Shown one piece after another: positions 44,597-55,700 of a DNA stretch of 64,000 nt; position 1 is the first letter of the stretch, and every line of letters starts with the position of its first letter. Location of the stretch: assembly GCA_958450365.1 (NCBI GenBank), contig CAUEEP010000729.1, positions 1,204,501 through 1,268,500 of the forward strand, given 5' to 3'. A program made the translations under genes and the position numbers. The notes beneath the pieces are model-generated. The model searched no databases. It saw nothing but the letters and a program-made list of their open reading frames with translations, and was not told the origin of the DNA. Origin of the DNA: Mesorhabditis belari. Taxonomy: Eukaryota; Nematoda; Chromadorea; Rhabditida; Rhabditidae.

Positions 44597-47500
44597 TTAA
44601 TCGAATAATTTTCCGAATCGAACGCGAAAGCTGCGATTGTCGCGAAAATCTCGATCATTTTGGTGCTTCTCGATTCCGCCAAGGACGCGAATTTGTTTGC
44701 CGGTCGTTCTCTGAAAGTAAACATTTACATTAGAATAATTTACGCCAAACTACTGTCAATCCTCACTCTTTATTACTGTAATAGTTTTGTTTTAAGTTAA
44801 AGTGCTGTAAGTTGCCTATAAAAATATCCAGTTTTGACGTCTGAGCACTTCTGGTTTATTGTATTATTTTATTGACTAAACATTCGAACTTACTGAAATG
44901 CCGAAATTTACATTTAAATCAAGAAAAAAACTTTCAATCCCTTTGATTCCTTTCAATTTTCATAAAAAGCTAACCTGAAAAGTGATAATATTGCTCCCTT
45001 CCGTGAATTCTTCCGACCAAAACCCGTCACCACTGCGTTGCTAAATGGAACGGTTTTAAAACAAAACAAAAAAAAACTATCAAAGCACCTGTGACGTTTC
45101 CGCATTGAAGAGATCAACCGATGGAAATGGAAGAAAACCGGCCATCAGCGGCACAACCGTGAAGGCAACTTGCGCTATCCCAGAATCTTTGATTTGAAGG
45201 ACTAAATTTTAAAAATTCTTTAGAAAAATAAGCATAACTTTACTCTTTGCGCTATCCGGCACGTTCCACATTTCTTTATCGGCAGAGACTCTGGCGTAAA
45301 CCACGTGAATCCTAAAAAGTTCACTTAAAAGCCGCGGCAAGATTTGTAGAAAAGCATTCATCGATCTAAAACTACTTACCGATTTGTTAAAGAGCGAATA
45401 TTGATAACCATATCGCACGGAGCGCCTAAATTTATCAGGTTAGCAATTCTAATTTGTGCATGTAACAAGAACTGATCGAGATACACGACAAAAGCTTACC
45501 GGCACGACAAAGTTGAGCACCCGGATGCTGGGATAACATTTGTGCACACAACTCAAACTCAACCTAAACTCAAAGAATGCACAAGAGTAAACGAATTAAG
45601 CTTTTTTAAAGAATGGTACTTTTGAATCTACAGTCATGGTTATAGCAAAATTTTACTGTCATCCGAAAATTCAATTACCTTTGGCGATACGACGTCCATT
45701 ATCTCGGTGAAGATGTACTTTTCGTTGTTTGGCGAACAATCATCGACGTTGTTATTTTCAGTGACCGAGTAAGAGAGCGTGATGCAACAACGAAGCATTT
45801 CATCCGATCCAGCACCCAGCGACCAAACCAATGCAACGAGCGATGATGGATGAGCAATCTAGAAGAGATAATTAAATTGCTGCCTCCATTTAGCAATCAA
45901 TAATTTAATGTTCAAATAGTCACCGGCAATTCGGGATTGATCAACTGACATATCGTTGTTTCTTCCGATTTCTTGATCACATCGTTTGTCTCTCCTTGTT
46001 CATTGGCCTGATTGTCGTTCTTCTCCTCGGTGATTATTTTAACGTCTGCCTTAAAAAGCAAAACATTTATTTATTAGTAGTAAATAATATACGTGCTTAA
46101 TTAACTCCGAAAACAAACCTCATGAAAAATCATCGTCCAGATCGAGTCACTAGGTCGACTAATTTCGGTTTCCAACAAACAACTGAAAACGGTCATAAAA
46201 GAAAAGAAAAAGAGTTACACATTCAAAATGTTTTAAAAAGAGTGCTTATGCTTAAACACGCATAATTACTATAGTCAAGAATGGCTTACAAAACTTTACC
46301 TAGCTTCAAGCTGTGTAGTTGTACTCGATAATGTGAAGAGTGGTGAAAAAGTCAACTCAACCGGCCACACTTGTCCCATCCATTCAATAAAAATCTAAAG
46401 CCAATTTCCTTACAGCTTACAAAACTTGAGTTTAAACGCACCTTTTCCTTGAATTCCTTTTGATCGGCAATCACTCTTCCGTCGAGATTTCGAAACAGCT
46501 CCAACTAAATGCAAAAATTTGAGAGAATTTTTATCAATTTTGATGATACCTGCACATAATGCCGTTCTCCTTTTTGTAGCGATGGCACGGATAAACTCGT
46601 ACTGATCTCCCAATTCGACCCAGCCTGAAAGAAAAAATAAAATTCAATTCAAAAGTTTCTTACTCGAAATTTGAGCATTTTATCGCTTGTTCTCGTTTCG
46701 ACAGCGACTTCGGTTGCGCCATTTTGTCGCATCCCCGCCTCCAAAATGATGCAAATCGATTGTGCCATTCCGGCGATCAAAATTTCTGGAACAAAGTAGG
46801 AATGTTGTGTTACCAGTAATGGAACGCGTATAATCCAATCAAAAAAATTTCTACTTGGCATTTCCACGTCGAGCTTGTTTGGGGTCTTTTGAACGAGAAG
46901 CGCGGGAGCTGTTTCTCGTGATGTCATCGCATCGGAGGGGACGTTCAAAACAATCGCCTGATTCATCAAAAAGACGCTGATTCTAAATGATTTCAAAAGT
47001 ATAGATAAACCATAAATAGTTACCCATTCAAAATATAGAAGCCTCTTTCCGTGACTTGACCCGTCAACACAACATCGTTTCCCCCAGGCATTAAAGTTGT
47101 GCCTACCAGTGATGACTGAAATTGATAATTTACATGTTTACCTATCACTCACTTTACCTCAAACCAAATCTCCTCTTGATGTTGCTTGTCTTTCTTTTCG
47201 TCTTTGCTCTCGGACACCGAAAAGATGCAAGTCATCAACGCTTTCCTTTCATCTTTCTAGAAAATTTCAAACTTTTAAGTCAAAAATTGTACGACTCACA
47301 TCATATCCCATTTGGAAAGCCGGTGGCCGTGTTTTGCATAAAATTTCTTGTGTAATCGAGGACATCTGCACTTTAAAATGACAGTTTTCGATCTGAGTAT
47401 TCAACTTTCAATAAAAGTAAGGAAAAATGGGAAAAGCTACCTCAAAATTAAACTTCGAAATAAATTTGAAGGTCATCGAGAATTCATCGCCAGGCATCAG

Positions 47501-50500
47501 AATCGAGAGACCGACACGTGGAATACGGACCGAAATTGGGCATTTGATGATCGGCAGACAACTAAACTGCTAAAAATAAGCTCATTCCTTAAGCTAGCCA
47601 CTTTATCATAGAGTTGCTTCGTGTTTGCACAAAATCGATGAATTCTTGTCGATCCTTTTCATCTGGAGACATTTCTTGTAGACACAAAAACATCAACAAA
47701 GTGACAACACTGAAATAGGAAACGTTTTAAGTAACAACAAAAGGATTTTGCTTACCGGTTAAATCTCTTGAAATTCTAAGGCAAACACTTACCACGCTCG
47801 ATCTTCTGCAGGGTCAAGCCTTGCTATTAGTTTGCGTATGTCTCCAATATTTTTCTCGCTATACGTCTCATTTTCGACAAGTCGACAAGCTTGCTTTAAT
47901 TCATACGGTAGTGAGGTGTCGATGATCCCATCTTTACTGAAATAAGTCTCTATTTATACTTTGCTTTTAAAAAATCATCGGATAAAGGGTTTTTAAAGAA
48001 CAAAAGAAGCTTAAAATCAAACTCACTTTAAATACGTCGCAAAGCTTGCACCAAGCGCAGTGGCCGCTCTGAATCTTCCCACTTGCGTCAAGAAAACGGC
48101 CGTCGTATCGTGTGATTTTTGCAACTAAAAGAAAACGTCGTAATAAAAAAAGCAAAGCATTACCTGTACTAAAAAGCTCGAGTCGCCAAGAAGGGCTTCA
48201 GCTAATAGTGAATCTGTCTGCAAAGAAACATTACAAGGAAAATTGACAAGAATTTACCTTTCCAAACCAGCTGATGAATTTTTCTCTTTGAGTTGTTGCC
48301 GATGCAGAAAAAACGAGTTCACCGAGGAGAAGAAGCTAGAAACAAATTGATTGGACATCATCTAATTTGCGAAGAAAATCAAAGATATTTTAATTATATG
48401 TAATTTTTTAAAGTTTACCGAATAAAATCGAGACGTATGCAGATGACAAGTTGCCGAAGTGACACCCTCGACACTTGATGGTTCAGCAAGGAGATCACAA
48501 AGGGAGAACGTCTAAAAAGATACGATTTTAAGATTTCAAGAAAGAAAACCTCCGAAACCAAGTAGATTTTCCATGCAGCTAGCTGATATTTGTCGGGGAG
48601 AATCTAGAAAACAATTCGTTCGATGAATTCGAAGAAAAATATGTACCTCATGAAAAGCACCATGTTCAACAACAATTTGAAGACAATGTGAAGCATATCG
48701 AAGGATGATGCCGGCAAAATCGTGTCTAAAATCAGTGAATCAGTGGATTGGTTCATTTTCACGTCCTTTGAAACCTGATAGACGGTGCTGCCGAATTCGA
48801 ATGCAATCGTTGCTGATAAATTCCAAGGGTGATGAGCATTTGTTGTGAGACAAGTAGATGGCGTAATCCTAAATTTAAAAGAAAATGAGAAAAACAAAAA
48901 AAGAAATTTACCCAAAAACGTTTGATACTCGCTTCCAACTTGATTGAGGTGCACAGTTTCCGAAAGCTTTGGACAAACTTCTAACGATCCCGATAGTATC
49001 GACATCCATGGAGGGTGATTTTCTAAAAAACTCCATATTGCAACCAAAATATTAGATTGGCAACTTGAAAGTTGGTACTCTTTTTTTGTTTTCCATAAAA
49101 CATATTTAATAGGCCAATTGAATTCGATTTCTCTAAATAAAAGATATATTTTCTAATTTAAGACATGCTTAAGCAAATTTGGGTTACTTTTGAAAAGAAT
49201 TGGGCAGAAATTCAAGTTTTTCTGAGAATTCTTCAAATGGGCCTATAACAAAAACGATTATATCTAGCTGAAAATTTGGATATTTATCTAACTTTTTATG
49301 CTCTCTCTTTTTTTATTGACTCTTTATTGACTAAAACAGGTTTATGTGAAAGAAAACACCAAAATCGCTTCATCGAGTGTTCATCATTTTTGATTCCTCA
49401 ACTTCTTGCCCCCTAGAAACCCACAAAACCGAAGCTTTTCTAAATCTGTCAAAAAAAAAGCCTGTTTTAGAGAATAAATGAGCTTTTTTATTGGTAAAAA
49501 CTGTAGATTAATTGGTTATTTCTAATCGTTATTTCTAAAAAAAAGTGCAATGAATAAGTGTACAAAATTTCACGTTGCCAATCTAATATAACAATACCTC
49601 TTGGTAATGTTGAAAGAAGAGTATAGCAGAAAGCGTCCAACTCATCGTACAATTTGAGTGCATACTCTAAGCAGCCGAGACTCCAGAAAAAGCGAGCGAA
49701 TTCCATCTAAAAATTGTTAAAAAGCACTACTTATTCAAATACGTGTTCGTTTGCGTAGTGATAGATGTCCCAAGATTCGTGCCGATTGTCTTTTAACTGA
49801 CGTAGATGTTTATCCCAGTGATCGACGAGAATCTAAATAAGCTTATTATGAAAAAAAGATATTTTTTTGAAGCTTTTGAAGCCTTAAACTAAAAAAAACC
49901 CAACATCGTAGTGATTGTTTAGACATGTTTTAACGGCTTGCACTAGCCCCGAGAAAGACCCATGTTCTACCGATTCCGAAACCTCTATCAATCTAAAAAG
50001 AATTAATATATATCTTTTTTAAAATCTAACCTTTGTTGATGTTTACTGAAATCGCTTTTCAGTTTGTCGATTAGTTGAGACCGATTTTTCTTTTCTTTGG
50101 CTCGTGTCGTGTCAATTACGATTAACCATTGAGAATCTAGAACGTTTTACAAATGAATACCCTTTCAAAATGTTACCGCTTTTATTCGCCAAAGTTGCAA
50201 ACCATTCCGAAATATTGTGACGAATCGATGTCCGATATTCATCGACAGACTTTAAGATTCGAATTGGAAAGTGTTGCAAAATAACCAACGAACCGCTGAA
50301 GAAATGAAGTAAATGTGAAGAAACGGTGCCGACGTGAATTTGACGGTTTCTTGCTGTGAAAAGATCTCCTTCTCATCATAGGGTACAACTTTCAGCGGAA
50401 AAGTGGCCGGATATGTTTTGTTGCCGCTAGAATTATAGAAATTTTCGCGCGTTTCAAAGAAAAGTGTTTACCGTTTCACTTGTATCGCATTGTGCGTGAA

Positions 50501-51456
50501 GTGAGAAACGATTGCTTCAAGATATCCGGTTGTTGTCGTGTCATTTCCTTTCGCTAAAAGAGAAGAACAGTGATGGTTTTACCACATGAATGCTACAAAT
50601 CGTTTATTCGGTACTTTTCCAATATCGGGGGAGCGGTCCGATTATCGGGGGAGCGAAAGGAAAATCGGGGGAGCAAATTTTGCGTCCTCGAAAAATGCAT
50701 TTCCGGGACTGTATTTTAACTGCAACGTTTTTTTAAAACTTTAACGACGTTGCGGTTCTCCGACATTTGTGCGTTCAAGGAATCGACGGCAATCGATTAT
50801 TTCGTCACCAAAGGAGTCATCCAGTCGTGGATTTGCAACTGTGGCGAATCGATGAAAGTCCGCTCAAAGGGAAAAGATCCATTTCGCTGGGTGTTAGATA
50901 TTTAAGTCACTTTTGTGATCTAATATAAAGGTTGTGAGAATAACGGGTAATTCGCGGATTTTATGGCGGTAGTTTGTATAATATAGGACGTATGTAGCGC
51001 TGCCAAAATTTGCTCCCCCGATTTTCCTTTCGCTCCCCCGATAATCCTTCCGCTCCCCCGATATTGGAAAAGTACCAAAAGTTATTGCACTTTGAAATTT
51101 GCTAAACTGGATGTTACAAGACTTTTGTGCATGACTGTAGTTTATGGTAGAGAGAAGAAAAAGCTGTGCCATGTTTAAATCGGTTTTTCTGTTTTAAAAT
51201 TGCATTTGCCAAAGATGTGTTCAACTTTAGATCCACTAATTTCTAAAATATCAAGCACTTAAACGAAAACGGCTACGAAAAAAAGAGCCTTTATTTTACC
51301 ACAATTTTGAGTCTATTCTGAACTTCGAATTTATTTTTCCAACTATTTATTAAGTTAATCCATTTGACCAAAAAAATACTCACTCGAGATTTTCGTCTTC
51401 AATCCTTTGTTGATCTTTAGAAGAGTCGATAAATTGATGCTCCATTTATAATCCAT
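44597..51456 (-). CDS. TRAPPC10: TRAPP complex subunit 10
   Basis: A subunit of the TRAPPII tethering/Rab-GEF complex in Golgi and endosome traffic. Thirty-five exons join in frame to about 1156 residues (human about 1259). Coding order runs from ATG 51456: 51456-51384, 50553-50472, 50426-50325, 50295-50177, 50136-50031, 49992-49905, 49832-49743, 49706-49598, 49022-48912, 48868-48763, 48725-48647, 48603-48550, 48511-48419, 48335-48258, 48217-48164, 48124-48027, 47936-47793, 47709-47631, 47569-47441, 47392-47300, 47256-47158, 47115-47024, 46982-46664, 46624-46550, 46504-46442, 46394-46300, 46182-46119, 46049-45924, 45858-45679, 45563-45500, 45425-45380, 45311-45244, 45201-45089, 45040-44975, 44710-44597. 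Signatures: SQWLIVIDTTRAKEKKNRS, CLEYALKLYDELDAFCY, LRHLLVSQQMLITL, and near the end VAFTVVPLMAGFLPFPSVDL, matching the TRAPPC10 C-terminal domain. ATG 51456 was chosen because only that frame joins in phase to exon 2; an overlapping ATG nearby does not. Confidence 0.93.
49060..49590. mobile_element. Mariner-type MITE in a TRAPPC10 intron
   Basis: The left end ATATTAGATTGGCAACTTG (about 49049) and the right end CACGTTGCCAATCTAATAT (about 49571-49589) are inverted and flanked by TA. The element accounts for nearly all of this 575-bp intron. Most other introns of the gene are far shorter. No transposase is seen. Confidence 0.65.
50610..51076 (+). mobile_element. Merlin-like element with transposase zinc-ribbon remnant
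   Basis: Inverted termini GGTACTTTTCCAATATCGGG / complement bound a 467-bp element. Each end carries three ATCGGGGGAGC-type motifs (for example at 50622, 50641 and 50660). Between them the + strand, about 50745-50905, reads LRFSDICAFKESTAIDYFV, then GVIQSWICNCGESMKVRS and DPFRWVLDI, stop. The C-x-C-G-x-x-M...RW pattern resembles the N-terminal zinc-ribbon of Merlin/IS1016-type transposases. The catalytic core is absent. It sits in TRAPPC10 intron 1, and I could not find a clean target duplication. A relative is at 57087-57456. Confidence 0.6.
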
Positions 51457-52756
51457 CAAGCATTATCAAATTGCTAAATTAATCAATCAGTATCAAACAT
51501 TTGAAAGGGAAAACAATGAAAGAATGTTTATAACGTTAGCTTATGAAAAAGTCGTTTACTCGTTTTATAACGTGCCCTAGACACATTTCCCTACTGTAAC
51601 TACCAGAACTGAACCTTGTTTGTTTGAGAACTTCAAAATGCAATATATTCTATTTTTATGACTTGTAAGTGTAATTGGAGGTAAAATCGCATTTGTAATA
51701 AACGCTTTAACACAAAAATCGATTCCATGATAAAAATTTATCTATCCTAAAACGTGTAACGAAATAAAATTGAGTAGAAAATAACAAAGGTTTTTGGTGG
51801 GCGATGATTAATAAAATGATGATGATGATGATGATAAGAATATCGAGAAGAATTAGGTAAAAACATTGACAAAACACAAAATTTCGAGTAATAATGGGTA
51901 GGGTCACATTGTTTTTTTAGTTTCGAATCACAGAAGCAACCAGAACACATATTGAAAGCATCGAATGGACACGACTTTTCAGATTTCAGTTTTCAGAACT
52001 TGTCATAAAATGTCAAACTGTCATAAAATTTCCGAAATCACTTCAAAAATCATGTCCTAAAGGTATCAATAATGCAGCGAAAGATAGGTAAAACAAGTCA
52101 AAGCAAAAAACAAAATCACACCTTTGGAATCATCAAAGAAACGTCTCACTCAGGGGAGGGGAAAGCTTAAAAAAAATGAAAAGTTGAGAGTGCAAAAATT
52201 GGGCAAAGCGTTCGTTCTTGAGCTGCACACAGAAGAAGATTTGAGGGGAAATTTGCACAAAAAATCTTTCGCTCATCTTTTTTTTTTGATTAGAAAGCTA
52301 ATCAGATCATCACAGAAACTAGGTGTTGGGTGAAAAAAAAATCGTTGCCAAAACACACAAAAATTATGCTACATTTTTGCTAAGGCTCAGACACAAATCG
52401 GTTCAATGAAGATGGACGAAAATCACATGCTAAGTTATTTACAAAATAGCTACACTCAAAAAATTATTACTATTTGGAAAGAACGCTTGAATGAACGAAC
52501 ACACAACCTGTTATCGCTGATAAAAGTACTTGTAAAACGGCACTATCGTTGAATGGGTTTTTCTGGGAGAATACCTGGACAAAATTGGGGTAAAAATTTG
52601 GCATCACTTCACCGGGTTCACGAATCGGAACGTTCGGGTGTGGGAAAAATTGGGAACAAAATAGGCAAGTGGCTAGAAATCTATCAGAAATCGGAAACAA
52701 CAACACGTCGACAAAGTTTGCAAATCCTTATTTCAGTCCAAAAACAAAAAAAATCC
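51457..52756. other. Intergenic region between TULP4 (3' end) and TRAPPC10 (5' end)
   Basis: 1.3 kb without a recognised gene. A GATGAT microsatellite lies at 51815-51835. It should hold the TRAPPC10 promoter and the TULP4 3' UTR. Confidence 0.5.
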
Positions 52757-55700
52757 TTATTTAAGCCGTTGCGTGATTGATGCAAGAGCCACCGCAAACG
52801 CTTGAGCCGCACAGAAAGGAGCACGAAAATCGAGTGTATAGGCACCGCCTTCGATTCGTCCGAATTGCAAAACCTAAATAAATTCGAGTAGATTATCCAA
52901 ATTCTAGTCGTTTTATTTGATAAAATATTGTTCGTAAATTTTCAAATGCTTCCAAGATGCTGTTTACCTGTTTCGAATCGACCTCAATTTGAAAGTTCTT
53001 TGCCGACTCTTGAGTAACTCGTCCACCAAAATCAAGCTAAAAGGAGCAAGTTTAGCAAACGTTCACCAAAAGAAAAACAACTTGATAGACTTGATTCGTC
53101 TCATTCCAGATAGGCGCCTTGTTGTGTAGGGTGAGCATGTTTTGAGGGAGTCGACTAGCTCGCGAGCCCTCACCGAGTGCCCTCTTCATCTCCTCAATCG
53201 TGTGCACGAGATCGCGGACCTCTCCACGCACATCGGCTCCACCAACCTAAAAGTAAATTCATCAATGTTCGTAGACATACTAATGAAATGTCAAGTACAG
53301 ACAAATACACGCCTTCTTCTCAATTTCGTTCACTCTTCTTAATAATTCCTTCACTTGAGTTCTCATCTTGCGAATCGAATCCCGATCACGGTTCTAAAGG
53401 TATAACAATTTATAATGAAATCTCAATATCAAAAACCTTATTGAAGTTCGATTGTCGTTGGCCCAATTGAGCGGCTATCCTCGAAAGTTTATCCAGATGC
53501 GTTCGAATGTCCTCATTGTCTTTTGCTTTTTCAGTCGATTTCCGTTTAGACGAGTCTCGTTGTTCCACTGGAGCCTGTCCCTTTTCCCGAATCTGCTGCC
53601 GACTGCGTTCACTGCTCTCTGTGTTCAAAAGGGCTGCTTCTTCGTCGGCACCATCTGATAGAAGTTGTATATTACGGTGTTTTTTCCAATTGTAGATGAT
53701 TTAAAAGATGACCAAATGAGTGGTAAGCTATTCTTACAATCAGTTTTGGGTTACTCTTAACATCTGCATCAATCAAGTCATCTAATCTGTCTTCGACCAA
53801 GAGAAAAATACGTAACTCACCAATATATTCCATTGAATCAACTTCTTCTTGCCAACTGAGCGCGGAAGTAGCCAAGGAGCCAATCTCGGAATGTGATAGT
53901 GAAGGTGAAATAGCTGGTGATAATGAATGCATTGCGGCTCGGGTTGAATTTGAAGATCCGGCAGAGATGGCTAAAAAATCATCTGTCAACAACAAGCTAA
54001 TTCATTTCATTAGTAACAGTTATTCATAAAAACAAACTAACCGTTGCTAGTGGTTGTTGTATTCGCTGATGGCAAGCATCCTGAGGTGGATGGGACAGCC
54101 AACTCCATGGCGGCTCTCAAAGAGGCACATTCAGTGAGTACCTAAAATAGTTGAACTTTAGAAATCAAAACAAAAGCAGGAAAGGTTCTAAACTTTAACG
54201 AAGATTACAATAAAAACATACCCGATCAAAGAATAGTCTCTCCTCGTGCGTCAATCCATCATCTCGATCTCCATTTTCCCCAGAAATCCTCGATGACGTC
54301 AACAACTGGGCCAAATCATCTTCGGTCTCATTTTCGCCAAGTTCAATGATATTCAATTCCTGTAAAACCATAGTGAGTTAATCACGTGCCAACTTTACCT
54401 CTTCGTTAATTTTCTCATTTCTGTTCGATGAAGCATTCGACGAATTGTCCAATCCAGACGATCTTCGAGTGACGCTTAACGGTTTGCTGCCTAAACAGTC
54501 GAATAAAAAATGACAAGTAAAATGTGCTCACTTAGGGACATGTTAGCCAATTGAACCGTCATTTGTCGTGGTTGAAGGTGTAGAACAGAGGTTTTGTAGA
54601 CAATCTAAAGCCAGTATTACAACACAAGTCAGAAAAAAACCACTTATCAATGTAGAGGCAACTTTATATTTCTTTGTTTACGTAAATAAATCTCACTTGT
54701 GCCAAAAATCCGGGTAAATGTTGTGGAGACAGAGACGTGACTTGGAATCGCGTACACCAAACATTCGACGAAACATGAACGAGACGCGAATCGGTTCTCG
54801 GCGCTCGAACGGCGGCATTCACGTGGCGGGACATCAAAGCTCGTAACTAAAAACGATACTTTGATAAACGATACAAAATATTGATGTTACGCTGATTGGA
54901 AGTTCAAAAGGTGTAAAAATAGTTATAATTCGTGTTTTAGCAACAACTTTTTCGTCTACACAAACTCACTTGACGTTTGCTTCTTCTCCATAGAGAATTT
55001 CTGCCTGTCGATGTTCGCGGAAGGACGGACATATCTTCTAAAAACAATGATGCGCTATATGTTTATTTATTTTGTTTTTTACATCCAACATCGAACCACA
55101 TCGACGTTTTTTTCTTTTTTGTTTTCTCTTTCGTTTTTTGACGAATTTTTCAGAAAGCAGGTGAAAAACATTATAATTATGCGTTAAAAGATCAAAGATT
55201 GTAAAGGTATTGTAAGACTAGACTTTTGAAGCGACTTATCAACAACTTATCACCCACCGACTTGTGCTGACCCTCCAATTGTTGTCTGTTGTCGATTTGT
55301 CGGTGGAGTGCCGGTGCCAGGCGAGCCGGTGTGCGTCCCATGATGTAGCTGAAATTTATTAGTTAGTAAGCGATAACATAAAAAAATCTATGGTTATTTG
55401 TACAACAACAACTATATCAAAACAAAGGATTTTCTAAAAAAAAAACCACAAACCGAAACATGAAATTGTGGAAGGAAGCGGTTCACTTGTCGGCCCACCA
55501 ACAGTGGCACCAAACCGCCCATGTGTTCCATGCCTAAATTTAAAGTTACAAAAGCAGTTAACAAAAATATTTTGAAAGCTCTCCATTTCTCCAAGAGAAA
55601 AAGAAACTTACAGAGTACATATGAGTGACTTCCTCGTGTTAGCGGTCGAATCGTGCAATATGACCGGGCATCGTTTACTGTACACACAAATTTACACAAG

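Noticed and set aside
46649..46996. Stand-alone 115-residue protein
   Set aside because: It is the largest single exon of TRAPPC10. Its apparent ATG and stop lie in the flanking introns.
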